This document shows positions 7,503 to 19,281 of a stretch of DNA of 64,000 nt, one piece after another (the first letter of the stretch is position 1; every line of letters starts with the position of its first letter). The stretch spans positions 62,001 through 126,000 of the forward strand of contig NZ_JAJGNI010000004.1 of NCBI RefSeq assembly GCF_020781975.1. The letters are read 5' to 3'. The translations under genes and the position numbers were made by a program. This stretch comes from Microbacterium schleiferi (lineage in GTDB: Bacteria; Actinomycetota; Actinomycetes; Actinomycetales; Microbacteriaceae). The notes beneath the pieces are model-generated. The model was given only the letters and a program-made list of their open reading frames with translations, was not told where the DNA came from and made no database searches.

Positions 7503-10500
7503 TCAGTTCTCGAAACCGGAGCTCGGGTCGAACTTGAGAACGCGCGCGTTCTCGGAGATCGTGCGCACTTCGCCTTCGTCGAATCCGTCGCTCTTGCTGG
7601 CCTGGATGTCGATGGTGATCTCGAGCTTGGCGCCGGCGCCGGCGAGGCGGTCGATGATTTCGCGAGTCACGTTTCCGATGTCGCGCGAGTACCGGTCGGG
7701 GTCGACCTTCACGGAGCCGAAGTAGCGGCTCGGGCGTCGCGGCGCGGAGCTCTCTTCGTTCGATCCCTCCTCGTCTGCTTCGTCATCGATCAAGACGACG
7801 TCCACCGGGCCGACCTCGGCGGCGCCGTCCTCTGCTGCGCGCCGGGCGGCTTCTCGAGCGGCGGCGGCACGATCTGCAGAGGCCTGTTCGTCGGCCTTGT
7901 TCCAGTCCACGAGGAGCGTGCTGTCGGTCACCTGGAGCGCGGCGTTCTGCGCAGGCGGCACGATCAGTCCGCGGTAGCGACTGGCCTCAGTGTCCTTCGC
8001 TGACGCGATCGCGAACTTCTCGCCGTCGACGAGGACCGAGTTGAGCGAGCGTTCGATCGCGGAGTCGAGCGTCTCCCTCTTGACGAGGCGCGGCAGGTAG
8101 ACGTAGCGCGTGAAGTAGCCCCACAACTCGCCAACGCTGATCTCGCCCTTGTCGCGCCACAGCTGCCCAAGCTCCTGATGGAGGGTCGCTCCGAGGATCG
8201 GCGCACCCAGCTCGGTCACAAGCTGATCGTCGCGGGACAGCTTTGCGGCGACGCGCTCGGCAAGCGAGCGGCCGCTCGAGTCCGGCACCTTGTCGGTGAT
8301 CAGCTCGAACGGCTTGGTGGCGTCGAACTGCTCGGGGTAGACCGCCCACACGAAGGTGTCGCGGATTCGATCCGAGACGGTCCGATCCAGGCGCGTGACC
8401 CAGTCGTCGGTCTGCTTGCGCTGCTGTACCGACAGGTTGAGGCTCTCGCTGGTCGCCTGCACGCGCTTCCACGCGAGATAGCTGCGAGCAGCGGCCTCCA
8501 GGCTCTCCAGCTCGCTCTTATCGGCCACCAGGAACACGAGAGTGTTGCGGTGCACGCGCTGGCTGGCGCCCTTGGTCTCGATCGCCTCGCGCACCCACTG
8601 GTGGGCTGAGGAGTTGGCACCGTCGGACTTCCGCCGCGAGTGGCGCGGGTGGACGATCACCAGGCGCGCGTCTTCGAGGTCGGGGATGTCGGCGCTGGAT
8701 GCCGGCGCGACGTGAACTCGATCGAAGACACCGCGCGCACGTTCCTCGCTGCGAAGTCGCTCGGTGATCTCGTTCCACACGGTCTCGACGTCTTCGCGGA
8801 GTCGCTCGGCATAGTCGTTCGCAGTCTTCGTCACCGACGGCTGAGTGTCGAACCAATAGTGGCCCTGTTCCTCGTAGAAGTACGTCGACCGCTGCGCGAG
8901 CAGCTCGATCGCACTGCCGAAGTTGCCGAGCGTGTCACCGGGCGCCGCGGTTCCGAGCCAGACGTACTGCTTATCCAAGCCTTTCCGCGACGCCTTGATC
9001 CTCGGGGCAGCTCCCATGAAGATCGTTCGCGCGATCCGCTGCGTCACGAACCGCTGGCCCAGATTGGGGCGGTCGAGGTCGATCTGTTGCGCCATCGACC
9101 CCGGACCGTCGATGTCCGAGTCGATGATCGGCTTCCACTGGTCCTCGAGATACTGAGTGAGGTCGGTGTTGACCGTCGTCGCTTCCAGCGGCACGTTGCC
9201 GGGGAGGATCAGCGGGGACGTGTCGTTCGAAGCCCACAGCTCGTGCACGATGGACGACACGAGCTTGAGCACGCCGCGGGTGCGCTGGAACCGTTCCAAC
9301 GTTGACCAGTCCTCGTAGAGGCGATCCAGCAGCTCGGGGTGCAGCGGGTACGACGCGCGAATGCGCTGCTCGTAGTCGTCACTCGGTGCCGCGGCATCCC
9401 GGGGGAATAAGGCGGTGTTGCTCCGATAAAGAGTGACGAAGCTGCGAGCTACGGCGGAGATCGTGGTCAAGCCCTCAGCGTTCGGCGCCTGGAAGATCCG
9501 GCGGCGGACGATCTCGAACGACTCGTCCTTGCTCGACGGTCGCCACTGGTCGGCGACCCGGCGGATCACGTTCTGCAGGCGCTCCAGCGCAAGCTGGCCG
9601 TTGGCGCCACCGATCTCGATGTCGCTACCGCTACCCGCATCACCGGTATCAGATGCCGGGATCGAGACGACGAGCATCGCGCCGGGCACTGACCGCACGA
9701 CCTCCGTCAACGACTGCGCGAACGTGAACTGTGTCTCGAACGAGCCTGACGGAAGCTCCTTGTCCGTGACGAGCTGCCGGGCGTACGCGACCCACTCGTC
9801 GATCAGGATCAGCGCCGGCGAGTACTTCGCGATCAGCGTCCGCAGCGCTTCACCGGGGTTCGTCCCAGCACGGTCATCGTCTGCGATGAGGTCGTACGCC
9901 GCGCGGCCGCCGAGCTGCCACGCGAGCTCGCCCCAGAGCGTGCGCACCTCGGTCCCGTCGTCCTTAATGAGAGGTGATCCCGCCTTCAAGTACGTGCCGA
10001 CGAGCGCGACGCGCTTCACGCCCAGCGCCGCAAGATCCGGGTTTCCGGTCTCGGCGATGAGCTCCTGCAGCTCCTGCGGGAAGTCCTTTGCGGGGGTGCC
10101 GCTGAAGAGGTGGTAGAGAGCGAGCATCGAGTGCGTCTTGCCACCACCGAAGTTGGTCTGCAGGTTGACGACCGGACTCGCGTTGCCGTCCCCGCCGCCC
10201 ACGCGTCGGAGCGCGCGCGACAGCAGATCCCGCAGACCCTCTGTGAGGTAGGTGCGGGTAAAGAACTCGACCGGGTCGCCATACTCGGGGCTCGTCGCCT
10301 GACCGGTTCGCACGAGATGCAGGTCGGCAGCGAACTCGGATGCCGTGAACTCGCCGCGTGCCACATCATCGTGCGGGCGGATAACCTCGCGCCACGGCCG
10401 CAACCCCGAACCCGGGTCGAGCGTCACTGCCGTCCGCTTGACCTGCTTACGCGTCTGATCCTCGAAGACCGTGCGCTGTAGGTCGACCCGGAGCTTACGG

Positions 10501-10892
10501 ACGTCCTCGGCCGAGTCCACCGCTCCAACGGCATGAAGCAGTCGCTCGATCGTGTCGAGCGCGCGCGCCGCGTCATCAGAACTGAACGGCTCGTTGTGCG
10601 CCCACAGATTTCGCGTCTCGCGGAGCTCTGAGCCGAAACCCTGCTGCGCACGCGACAGCACGTCCTTGAACCGGTAGCCCTGCTCGGTGATCGCGCGAAG
10701 CTGCACCTGCACATCATGCTTAGTCAGCGTTCGGGCTAGTCCACCCCGGCGCTGCGCGTCTTCTTGTGCCCACGCGGCAGGCCAATCCGACGTACCGTAG
10801 GCTGCGGTCATCACTTCATCGACGGAATCGAGCAGACCCTCCGACAACAGGTCGAAGGCCTTTCCCACGCGATCACGGTTGTTCATCGCCAT
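7503..10892 (-). CDS. DUF499 ATP-binding protein with N-terminal HEPN/Swt1-like domain
   Basis: The 1129-residue protein belongs to the large DUF499 ATPases found beside DUF1156 methylases. The first 125 residues resemble the Swt1-type HEPN domain and contain RNLWAH (about 94-99), matching the RX4-6H signature of HEPN ribonucleases. Walker A is NFGGGKTHS (about 247-255), and a Walker B-like strand reads ALILIDEWVAYAR. The C-terminal region is charged and ends in a small beta domain. The gene starts 5 bases after the methylase stop. RNase activity of the HEPN part is inference from the motif. Confidence 0.88.
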   Translation of the reverse strand: MAMNNRDRVGKAFDLLSEGLLDSVDEVMTAAYGTSDWPAAWAQEDAQRRGGLARTLTKHDVQVQLRAITEQGYRFKDVLSRAQQGFGSELRETRNLWAHNEPFSSDDAARALDTIERLLHAVGAVDSAEDVRKLRVDLQRTVFEDQTRKQVKRTAVTLDPGSGLRPWREVIRPHDDVARGEFTASEFAADLHLVRTGQATSPEYGDPVEFFTRTYLTEGLRDLLSRALRRVGGGDGNASPVVNLQTNFGGGKTHSMLALYHLFSGTPAKDFPQELQELIAETGNPDLAALGVKRVALVGTYLKAGSPLIKDDGTEVRTLWGELAWQLGGRAAYDLIADDDRAGTNPGEALRTLIAKYSPALILIDEWVAYARQLVTDKELPSGSFETQFTFAQSLTEVVRSVPGAMLVVSIPASDTGDAGSGSDIEIGGANGQLALERLQNVIRRVADQWRPSSKDESFEIVRRRIFQAPNAEGLTTISAVARSFVTLYRSNTALFPRDAAAPSDDYEQRIRASYPLHPELLDRLYEDWSTLERFQRTRGVLKLVSSIVHELWASNDTSPLILPGNVPLEATTVNTDLTQYLEDQWKPIIDSDIDGPGSMAQQIDLDRPNLGQRFVTQRIARTIFMGAAPRIKASRKGLDKQYVWLGTAAPGDTLGNFGSAIELLAQRSTYFYEEQGHYWFDTQPSVTKTANDYAERLREDVETVWNEITERLRSEERARGVFDRVHVAPASSADIPDLEDARLVIVHPRHSRRKSDGANSSAHQWVREAIETKGASQRVHRNTLVFLVADKSELESLEAAARSYLAWKRVQATSESLNLSVQQRKQTDDWVTRLDRTVSDRIRDTFVWAVYPEQFDATKPFELITDKVPDSSGRSLAERVAAKLSRDDQLVTELGAPILGATLHQELGQLWRDKGEISVGELWGYFTRYVYLPRLVKRETLDSAIERSLNSVLVDGEKFAIASAKDTEASRYRGLIVPPAQNAALQVTDSTLLVDWNKADEQASADRAAAAREAARRAAEDGAAEVGPVDVVLIDDEADEEGSNEESSAPRRPSRYFGSVKVDPDRYSRDIGNVTREIIDRLAGAGAKLEITIDIQASKSDGFDEGEVRTISENARVLKFDPSSGFEN

Positions 10893-10897
10893 CGAGC

Positions 10898-13728
<2,831 letters not shown>

Positions 13729-13732
<4 letters not shown>

Positions 13733-15732
13733 CGCGGTGGGCCTCCGCGATCCCAGTAGTCGTGCCATTCCTCGTTGTACGACCGTGTTGTCGCGGACGG
13801 CTCAATGTGGGTAAACGCGTCCATGACATAGCGAAGTCGGTCCCGCTTCTCGCCGTCCGGCGACACGAGGACGAGGGCGAGTCGGTGACGGTCGCCCTGC
13901 GTCTGCGCGAACGTGACCTCGTTCGTCGTGATGGTGAAGGTGTCGGACCCCTCGATCCGCCCCTTCACCTCGATGTAGTGAATGCGCCCGTCGGGATCGA
14001 AGGACTGGATGTCGTATCCGGGATTGTTCCTGGGCATCTCGTGGGGCGTGCGGCCGAGTGCGCGTTCGGTAGCGAGAACGGCTTCGACGGCTCGGCGTTC
14101 GACGAGCTCGGTGTTGCGCGCGAAGGTCTGAGGCGCGGCATCCTCGTCGCCAGGCGACAGTCGTTTGCTCGGCACGACGAGTGCTGACCCGCGGACAACG
14201 GCGGGAAGTGCGACGAGTTGCGTGCTCTCGTCGAGGGCGCGGAGCCGCTTGTCGAGTCGTTCGTCGAGCTGGCGGGCTCGCTGGAGCGCGGCGTCGGCGC
14301 GGAGGCGGCCTATGGTGCCGGAGCGTTCGAGCGCTTCGAGGCGATTGTGCTCGCGGTCCCAATGGTTGATCTCGGCCAGGAGGCGTTCCTTGACCTGCAC
14401 GCGGGTGCGGTCGACATCCACGGCTATCCGCGCGGCGAGTTCGTCCATGCGAGGTGCGAGTCCGTCTCGATACGCCCACGTCCGGATAGAGCGTTCATGG
14501 TCGCTGTTTGCCCACTCGTCCGCGAGGACCTCGGCGATTGCCGCAGCCTCACCCGCGTGTGGTGCGTCGTAGTCGAGGTAGGGCGGCGCAGCAGCGAGCG
14601 TGACAGCCCCCGTGGTGTCGAGGACGGGGTAGTCGAAGTGGTGCGACACGGTGTCGGCATCGGTGGTGGCGTTCTGGATGCGCTGCTCGACGGCATACAG
14701 CAGTGCAGTGTGCTCGGATTGCTGTTCACGGCGATCGACGAACACGGTTCCTCGTTTGAGCACGGGCCCGAGGTCTTCGATCGTGAGTTCGATGACCGCT
14801 TGGAGGAGCGGGTGGCCGGGGGCGAGAAGTGCCGCCTGTGTCTGATTCTCGGGGCGAACGTGTGCAGTCTCGAACGTGGCTCGTTCGTACCGCTCCGGCA
14901 CAGGTGCCCACCGGTTGAGTCGGCGTGCCGTGTCGATGACGCGCTGTGGTATCCGCGTGATCTCGTATCGGCCCTTCTCGCGCCGACGGATACGGCCACC
15001 GAGGCGTTCGAAGGCGGGGAGGAAGAACGCCGCGATGTATCCGGGCTGCAGGCGTCGCTCGCGGGCCTTCTCCATCCGCTCACGGATCTCTTCGAGATTG
15101 AGCGAGGAGTACATCTCGGGGTGCAAGGCTCGTTCAGCGACCATGGTGTCGAGCCCGTGGGCGACGCTCGCGTCGATGACTCGGTCGAGCTCGGCCTTGC
15201 GTTCCGGCTCGTCGCCGTACCGGATCGCCTCGATCAGCAGTTCACGGAGCGACTTCTCCTGGAAAGCATCCGCGTCGCCGAGAACGTTGAACAGGTTGCC
15301 GTTGTACGCGATCGACATCTGGTCGATCTTCGACAGCAACCGCGTGAACACGTCCCCCTCGCGTGTGTCCTTCGCGACCATGTTCCACAAGTGGCACACT
15401 TCCCGCTGGCCGATGCGGTGGATGCGGCCGAAACGCTGCTCGATCCGGTTCGGGTTCCACGGCAGGTCGTAATTGACCATGAGGTGCGCCCGCTGCAGGT
15501 TGAGGCCTTCGCCCGCGGCATCCGTCGCCAGGAGCACGACGGTGTTGCGGTCGTAGGTGAACTGCTCGCGCGCCGCCTTGCGGTCTTCGCGGCGCGTGCC
15601 GCCGTGAATCGTGATGACCGACTCCGGGCGACCCAGCTGCGTCGTGATCTTCTGCCGCAGGTAGTCAAGGGTGTCCTTGTGCTCGGTGAAGATGATGATC
15701 TTGCGCGGTTCGCCCGAGTCGTCGTGCACGAG
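13729..15732 (-). CDS. SNF2/DEAH helicase with DUF3883, C-terminal part (interrupted)
   Basis: This encodes the last 667 residues of the defence helicase. It opens with motif IV (RKIIIFTEHKDTLDYL) and continues through motifs V-VI (TDAAGEGLNLQ...NRIEQRFGRIHRIGQ). A long middle region follows, then a C-terminal DUF3883 domain (HYIEVKGRIEGSDTFTITTNE). The first half lies 18.6 kb away at 34327-35922 in the same orientation. Removing the serine-integrase element to one TA gives DDQ-LL-VHDD in frame and a 1199-residue protein. The open frame here runs on to 16098 across the left attachment site, but those residues are not helicase. Confidence 0.92.
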
Positions 15733-15755
15733 TAGCCGAGGTTCTGTAAACGCAC
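15733..15755. repeat. attL core and P' arm of the serine integrase element
   Basis: The TA core (15733-15734) joins helicase sequence on the left to the 21-bp arm 15735-15755 on the right. The arm is the reverse complement of 34306-34326 with a single mismatch. In the circular form the two arms flank the TA as a 44-bp near-perfect palindrome, as expected for attP of a large serine integrase. The integrase gene begins within 60 bases. Confidence 0.85.
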
Positions 15756-15792
15756 CTACCTCTCGATGAGAGCTAGGAAGGCGGTGGCTGAG

Positions 15793-17400
15793 ATGAGCCA
15801 CGATCAGCAGGAACGAACCGCAGGCAATGAGCCGAACGACCAGGCGACGGCGCAGGCGTCGCCGTCGTTGCGGGCGGTGGTGTATGTGCGGATCAGTGAT
15901 GATCCCGAGGGCACCGAGCGCGGTGTTGACCGGCAGGAAGCTGACTGCCGGGCGTATGCGGCAGCGCACGGGTGGGAAGTCGCCCAGGTGTACCGGGAGA
16001 ACGACACGTCGGCGTTCAAGCAGCGCACGATCACACTCCCGACGGGTGAGCGGGTGCGGCGCGTGGTGCGCCCGGAGTTCCGCGCGATGTTGAAGCACCT
16101 CAGCGAGCAGCGCGCCGGGGTGATGATCGCCTACGACCTGGATCGGGCGGTGCGCGACCCGAGAGACTTGGAAGACCTGATCGACGCCAAGGTACTCAAC
16201 GGCTTCAGCGTCCGCTCCGTGACCGGCTCGCTGAGGTTGGATACGGATTCTGATGTGGCGATGGCGCGGGTGCTGGTCGCGATGGCGAACAAGTCCTCAG
16301 CCGACACCGCCCGCCGTGTCGCTCGGGCGGCGAAGCAGCAGGCCATCGAGGGCACTTGGCATGGTGGGCAGGTGCCGTTCGGCTACCGCGCCGAGAACCA
16401 CACGCTCGTGATCGACCCCGAGGCTGCCGAGTTGGTGCGGGAAGCCGCGCGGCGGGTGCTGGCCGGAGAGACGTTGTACCGGATTCTCACCGACTGGAAC
16501 CGGCGGGGTATCCGTACGACGCACGGGTGCCGGTGGTCGGATCGGACACTCAAACTGGTGCTGCGCAACCCCTCGATCAAGGGGGTACGGGAGTATCGAC
16601 CGTTGTTGCCGGACGGCACCCGGTCGAAAACCTCCCTGATGCAGACGACCGCCGCGTGGCCCGCGATCTTGGACGAGGACACCTGGCAGCAGGTCTCCGA
16701 TGTGCTCGATGCCCGCAAGCAGGCCCGAAACTTCCATCAGCCCGGCAGTGGGGCGGCGAAACGGCTGTATCCGTTCTCGGGTCTGATCCGCTGCTCGACC
16801 TGCGGACGCGCCATGCTGCATCGCGGCCAGGTGTATCAGTGTGTGCAACAGGTGCCGGGCGGGTGCAACCGCTCGATCCGTTCCGGCGACCTCACCAAAC
16901 TCGTGGAGGAAGCCGTGCTCGCGACGTTCGAGCAGGTCACCCTCAACCCCGCCAAGCGCCAGTCTCCGGGCGCGGATCAGGCCGCACGAGTGGGGCTTGC
17001 CGCGACGCTCGATGCCGACCGGGAACGCCTCGCCCGGCTCGATGATGACTACTACGACGGGTTGATCGACAAGTCGATGTGGGTGCGGCAACGCTCACGG
17101 ATCGCCGAACGCATCGAACGCACCCGCCGCGAGTACGCCGCCACGGTGCCGGAGCACACTGGCCCGTCGATTGATATGACGACCGTCGCACAGGAGTGGG
17201 CCGACCGTACCCCGATGTGGCAGCACCAGGCCGCCAGTCTCGTCCTTGAAGCCGTCCTCGTTCACGCCCTGCCCAGGGGGATGAACGGCGCGACACCGGC
17301 GAGGCGGCGCAATGAGACCGTCGAAGCGTTTCATGCCCGCCGTGAGGTGTACCGGGCGGGGATTCTCGCACATCGGGTCGAGTTCGTCTGGCGCGCCTAA
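15793..17400 (+). CDS. Large serine recombinase (site-specific integrase)
   Basis: This is the integrase that most likely inserted the 18.6 kb element. Starting at 15793 it has 535 residues: a resolvase-type catalytic domain with the nucleophile in VVYVRISDD (Ser about 35) and the DLDRAVRD segment, a Recombinase domain (GGQVPFGYRAE...NPSIKGVREY), and a zinc-ribbon domain with CSTCG...CVQ...GGCN. A charged region follows (LARLDDDYYDGLIDKSMW), as in other large serine integrases. The frame is open from an ATG at 15766; 15793 has GGAAGG upstream and is preferred. Its position at attL supports the role. Confidence 0.93.
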   Translation: MSHDQQERTAGNEPNDQATAQASPSLRAVVYVRISDDPEGTERGVDRQEADCRAYAAAHGWEVAQVYRENDTSAFKQRTITLPTGERVRRVVRPEFRAMLKHLSEQRAGVMIAYDLDRAVRDPRDLEDLIDAKVLNGFSVRSVTGSLRLDTDSDVAMARVLVAMANKSSADTARRVARAAKQQAIEGTWHGGQVPFGYRAENHTLVIDPEAAELVREAARRVLAGETLYRILTDWNRRGIRTTHGCRWSDRTLKLVLRNPSIKGVREYRPLLPDGTRSKTSLMQTTAAWPAILDEDTWQQVSDVLDARKQARNFHQPGSGAAKRLYPFSGLIRCSTCGRAMLHRGQVYQCVQQVPGGCNRSIRSGDLTKLVEEAVLATFEQVTLNPAKRQSPGADQAARVGLAATLDADRERLARLDDDYYDGLIDKSMWVRQRSRIAERIERTRREYAATVPEHTGPSIDMTTVAQEWADRTPMWQHQAASLVLEAVLVHALPRGMNGATPARRRNETVEAFHARREVYRAGILAHRVEFVWRA

Positions 17401-17606
17401 CGCCCCCGCGCCTTCGGCAGGCCGCAGAGGGCTTGCAGTTGCTCACGCACCCGTGGGTCAGCGATGACCGGAGGCAGGCCCTGCGCTGCGCGGCTCTCCC
17501 GCGCGAGGCGTGCGCCGAGTGGTTCGGGGGCATCGGTCGAGGCTGGTTCGGGCGTGGTTGTGGTGGTCTGCGTCGAGGTATCCATGTAGACAGGTACGAC
17601 AGGCAA
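17397..17606 (-). CDS. Small hypothetical protein, convergent to the integrase
   Basis: This 69-codon frame (or 62 from the ATG at 17585) encodes a Thr/Pro/Glu-rich N-terminus and a more ordered Arg-rich C-terminus (LGARLARESRAAQGLPPV...REQLQALCGLPKARGR). It overlaps the integrase stop by 4 bases. There is no clear ribosome binding site and no family that I recognise. It may be a real small gene or chance. Confidence 0.4.
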   Translation of the reverse strand: MPVVPVYMDTSTQTTTTTPEPASTDAPEPLGARLARESRAAQGLPPVIADPRVREQLQALCGLPKARGR

Positions 17607-17621
17607 ACCACAACATCTAGT

Positions 17622-18701
17622 TGTACGGGGTCAGGACGTTGGTTGCAGTCGGCTGATCGGGGGGTTGCCTCCGAGGGCTGAGTGGCGTCGTCCAGTGTTG
17701 TAGTGCTCGAGCCAGGGGTCAAGTGCTGCGGTGCGGTCGTCGTTCGAGGTGAACGGTTGCCGGTAGGCCCATTCGGTTTGCAGGGTCCGGTTGAACCTCT
17801 CCACCTTGCCGTTCTGCCACGGGCAGTGCGGTTTGATGAACTTCTGCCGGATGCCGTGCGCGCCGCAGACGCCGCGCAGCGACCATCGGTAGGCCCAGGC
17901 GTTGTCGGTGATCAGCCGCTCGATGCGGGGGATGCCGTGCGCGGCGAAGTAGCCGATGGCGCGTTCGAGGAACGCGGCGCAGGTCGGGCCCTTCTCGTCG
18001 GGGAGGACCTCGGAGTATGCGAGCCGGGAGTGGTCGTCGACGACGGAGTGCACGTAGTCGTAGCCGACGACGGTCTGTTTCCGGGCGGCTGTGGAGCCCA
18101 TCGCTCTGCCGTGCGCCTTCCACCCGCCGCCGTCGGGGATGCGACCGAGCTTCTTCACGTCCATGTGCACCAGCTCGCCGGGCTGCTCGCGTTCATAGCG
18201 GACCGCTGTGGTCTTCGACGCGCGGATCCGCTCCCCGGTCATCGGGTCCAGATCGACCAGACGAGGCAGCCCGGACCGGGCGATGATGCGCGACACCGTC
18301 CGCGCCGGCACCCCGGTGCGGGCCGCGACCTCGTCACGGCCGACTCGTTCCTTCTTCCGGATCGCGACCACCGCCGCGGCCCTGGCATCGGGGGTGCGGT
18401 TGGCGACGTGGTGAGGCCGCGAGGAGCGATCGTAGAGACCGGCTTCACCCTCGGCGCGGTAGCGGTCCAGCCACCGCTTCACGCAGCGTCGGGACACGCC
18501 CATTGCCGCGGCGATATGCGCCTGCTTCCACCCGGCACCGGCACGATGGACGATGAGCAGCCTGCCGTGCACGGTCAAGCGGGCATTACGGTGGGACACG
18601 AGAACCTCCGAGTTCGTGAAGACGTCAGACATCTCCACTAAGCCCGGAGGTTCTCCCCTTTCACAAGACCGGAAACGCCACCAACCTCATGGCCGGGTAC
18701 A
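17622..18701 (-). mobile_element. IS481-family insertion sequence (1080 bp)
   Basis: The ends start TGTAC and are imperfect inverted repeats (19 of 25 matching). The element is flanked by a perfect 6-bp target duplication TCTAGT at 17616-17621 and 18702-18707. It holds one transposase gene. TG...CA termini and a short duplication fit IS481. The intact ends, full-length transposase and intact duplication suggest a recent insertion. Confidence 0.85.
17631..18638 (-). CDS. IS481-family transposase
   Basis: The 335-residue transposase has an N-terminal helix-turn-helix region (WKQAHIAAAMGVSRRCVKRWLDRYRAEGEAGL), a middle leucine-zipper/HTH part, and a C-terminal rve integrase core. The DDE residues can be placed in YVHSVVDDHSR, LITDNAWAY and a late Glu in NGKVERFNRTLQTEW. 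The ending HYNTGRRHSALGGNPPISRL is typical of IS481. It looks intact and fills the element between its terminal repeats. Confidence 0.93.
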   Translation of the reverse strand: MEMSDVFTNSEVLVSHRNARLTVHGRLLIVHRAGAGWKQAHIAAAMGVSRRCVKRWLDRYRAEGEAGLYDRSSRPHHVANRTPDARAAAVVAIRKKERVGRDEVAARTGVPARTVSRIIARSGLPRLVDLDPMTGERIRASKTTAVRYEREQPGELVHMDVKKLGRIPDGGGWKAHGRAMGSTAARKQTVVGYDYVHSVVDDHSRLAYSEVLPDEKGPTCAAFLERAIGYFAAHGIPRIERLITDNAWAYRWSLRGVCGAHGIRQKFIKPHCPWQNGKVERFNRTLQTEWAYRQPFTSNDDRTAALDPWLEHYNTGRRHSALGGNPPISRLQPTS

Positions 18702-18740
18702 TCTAGTACCTGGCATCGAGTTGAGGTACTATATGCAGAC

Positions 18741-18749
18741 TTATCCACA
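18741..18749 (+). promoter_or_regulatory. Perfect DnaA box
   Basis: TTATCCACA matches the DnaA box consensus exactly. It lies in a locally A/T-richer stretch just before the hairpin array. A single box can occur by chance, but with the neighbouring structured repeats it raises the possibility of a replication origin for the excised element. Confidence 0.4.
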
Positions 18750-18791
18750 GGGAGCTACCTGCGACCGACCCCAAACGGGGTATGTCACGGG

Positions 18792-19187
18792 GGTGCCGAT
18801 TCGGTACCCTCGTGAACCGGCTCAACGGTGCCGCAAATTTTGCGGCACCGTTCGCGCCCGTGACGGCCAGCCGAGCGGAGCGAAAGCGCAGGTCCGACGG
18901 TGGTGGCGATTCGACACCACCGTGAACGGTCGCGGTGAGGTCGCAGCGGATGCGGCTTGGTTCGCGGGGGCAACGGCGAAACTCCTGGTCGGACGGTGGT
19001 GCCAATTTGCCACCACCGTCACGAGAACCACAACGAGCAGCACAGCGGGCCGAGGTCGCAGGCTGGACGGTGTGGGAAATTTTCCCCGACCGTCGCCCCG
19101 CGAGTGTGGTGCCGCCGATTCGACGGAACCACCCCGGCCGGGAGTAAAAGCCCTGGTCGCACGGTTCCGGCAATTTGCCGGAACCGT
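18792..19187. repeat. Array of seven hairpins with covarying arms
   Basis: Seven inverted repeats lie at 18792-18808, 18824-18852, 18897-18923, 18992-19020, 19066-19094, 19106-19132 and 19161-19187. Four are bounded by ACGGT...ACCGT and centred on AATTT-like bases (arms up to 14 bp, some perfect). Three have GATTCG in the loop. Arm sequences differ between copies (GTGCCG/CGGCAC, GTGGTG/CACCAC, GTTCCGG/CCGGAAC) while pairing is kept. Linkers before four copies share a (G)TGGTC-like sequence. Open frames cross the array on both strands, but the structure is at nucleotide level. I know of no named family for it. Confidence 0.7.
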
Positions 19188-19281
19188 CACCCCCACCCCG
19201 ACATGCAGGCGCGCCGGAGCGTATCGCGGTCGCGTGGTGGCGGTGCTCATCGTCGGGTTCCTCCGGTCGTGTGGGCAGGTG

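Larger units (their letters stand above)
18708..19281. other. Intergenic region between IS481 and araC holding the hairpin array
   Basis: No convincing gene lies in this 574-base stretch. It holds a short GTACC...GGTAC inverted repeat near 18706-18730, the DnaA box and the seven-hairpin array. The frames open on both strands give low-complexity, Arg/Thr-rich translations with a repeated 'TVxxNxxxR' pattern that simply follows the repeats. Confidence 0.5.

Noticed and set aside
18792..19187. The hairpin array as an integron attC array or a CRISPR
   Set aside because: There are no RYYYAAC/GTTRRRY ends, gene cassettes or integron integrase, and no identical direct repeats with equal spacers, so neither fits.
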